This document shows positions 5,613-6,030 of a stretch of DNA of 6,030 bases, piece after piece; position 1 is the stretch's first letter; every line of letters starts with the position of its first letter. This stretch comes from an uncultured bacterium (GTDB lineage Bacteria > Eisenbacteria > RBG-16-71-46 > CAIMUX01). The stretch lies in contig CAMPIC010000198.1 of the NCBI GenBank assembly GCA_946886185.1, positions 1-6,030 on the forward strand. Reading direction: 5' to 3'. Below the pieces are notes generated by a model, which was not told the DNA's origin, ran no database searches, and was given only the letters and a program-made list of their open reading frames with translations. The position numbers were made by a program, and so were the translations under genes.

Positions 5613-6030
5613 ATGCTCAGAGGGTTGCTGAGAATGCTGCCGGCCCTGCCGCTGTGCTCCGTGGCCATGGCGCAAGGACCGGCTTCCATGGAATGGGTGC
5701 CCGCCACACCCACGTCGCTGTGGGTGGCGGAAAGCGACAGCGTCACGCTCTATCTCCTGGGATCGATCCATGTCCTGCGGGAATCGGATTTCCCGCTCGA
5801 CCCGCGGATGGACCGCGCGTTCGACGAGGCGGAAATGGTGCTGCTCGAGACTGCAATCGACAGTTTGGGAGATTCTGCGGTGGAGGAGCGGATGCTCGAG
5901 GTCGCTCTGCTTCCGGATGGAACGACTCTCGATGAGGTCGTCCCAGATGAGACGTTACGTCGCGCCGAGGAGGCTTCGCTGAAGCTGTGTCTGGATCCGC
6001 GGGCAATCAAGCCTCTACGTGCGGTGACTG
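5613..6030 (+). CDS. TraB/GumN family protein, N-terminal part (cut by window edge)
   Basis: The frame from ATG 5613 stays open for 139 codons to the right edge, so the C-terminus is missing. It starts with a signal peptide: MLRGLLR, a short hydrophobic core, and a likely cut after AMA before QG (residues 18-22). The mature start matches the TraB/PrgY/GumN family: SLWVAESDSVTLYLLGSIHV (35-54), then a segment like PLDPRMDRAFDEAEMVLLET (61-80) and LLPDGTTLDEVVPDE (99-113). GSIH at 50-53 fits the conserved GxxH motif and Glu79 the conserved acidic residue of this family, whose eukaryotic members (Tiki) are metalloproteases. In bacteria the family includes the conjugation-pheromone protein PrgY and GumN of xanthan gene clusters, but most members have unknown roles. 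The signal peptide predicts export or a lipid-free periplasmic protein. It is divergent from the GNAT gene. Whether the second GxxH motif is intact cannot be seen. Confidence 0.88.
   Translation, partial: MLRGLLRMLPALPLCSVAMAQGPASMEWVPATPTSLWVAESDSVTLYLLGSIHVLRESDFPLDPRMDRAFDEAEMVLLETAIDSLGDSAVEERMLEVALLPDGTTLDEVVPDETLRRAEEASLKLCLDPRAIKPLRAVT

Overview
The window looks like ordinary chromosomal DNA from a high-GC, Gram-negative-type bacterium. Coding regions prefer G or C at third codon positions, two proteins carry Sec-type signal peptides, and start sites have clear Shine-Dalgarno sequences. The flavour (a secreted M1 peptidase with a long N-terminal extension, a TraB/GumN protein) suggests an uncultured lineage such as Eisenbacteria, Gemmatimonadota or Acidobacteriota. 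That placement is a guess from style, not a demonstrated assignment. No rRNA, tRNA, CRISPR array, insertion sequence, phage gene or defence system is visible.

Layout, right to left for the minus strand. A double-domain GNAT acetyltransferase (5397 to 4345, minus) is divergent from a TraB/GumN-family protein (from 5613, plus, cut by the right edge); about 215 bases lie between their starts. The GNAT gene ends inside a tandem array of 44-bp repeats (4181-4365). Its stop codon and last residues are repeat sequence. After the array comes a spacer with a large imperfect hairpin (4028-4077), just upstream of a strong ribosome binding site.

Next is a likely three-gene minus-strand unit. It holds a PLP enzyme of the alpha-oxoamine synthase family, closest in motifs to 2-amino-3-ketobutyrate CoA ligase (4008 to 2782); a secreted zinc M1-family metallopeptidase (2708 to 387, re-started at a GTG); and, 12 bases further on, a multi-spanning membrane protein that runs off the left edge (from 374). 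Tight spacing suggests the peptidase and membrane protein are co-transcribed. The PLP enzyme may share the transcript across a 73-base gap. A shared pathway is not evident: the peptidase would degrade peptides outside the cytoplasm and the PLP enzyme would handle glycine/threonine-type carbon inside, so a link through amino-acid use is only a guess.

The least ordinary features are the 44-bp repeat array fused to the GNAT stop codon, with alternating variants that imply an 88-bp higher-order unit; the leader hairpin of the PLP enzyme gene; and two departures from family motifs (no GAMEN in the M1 peptidase, a Gly-to-Glu change in the N-terminal GNAT domain). I found no convincing new multi-gene system here.
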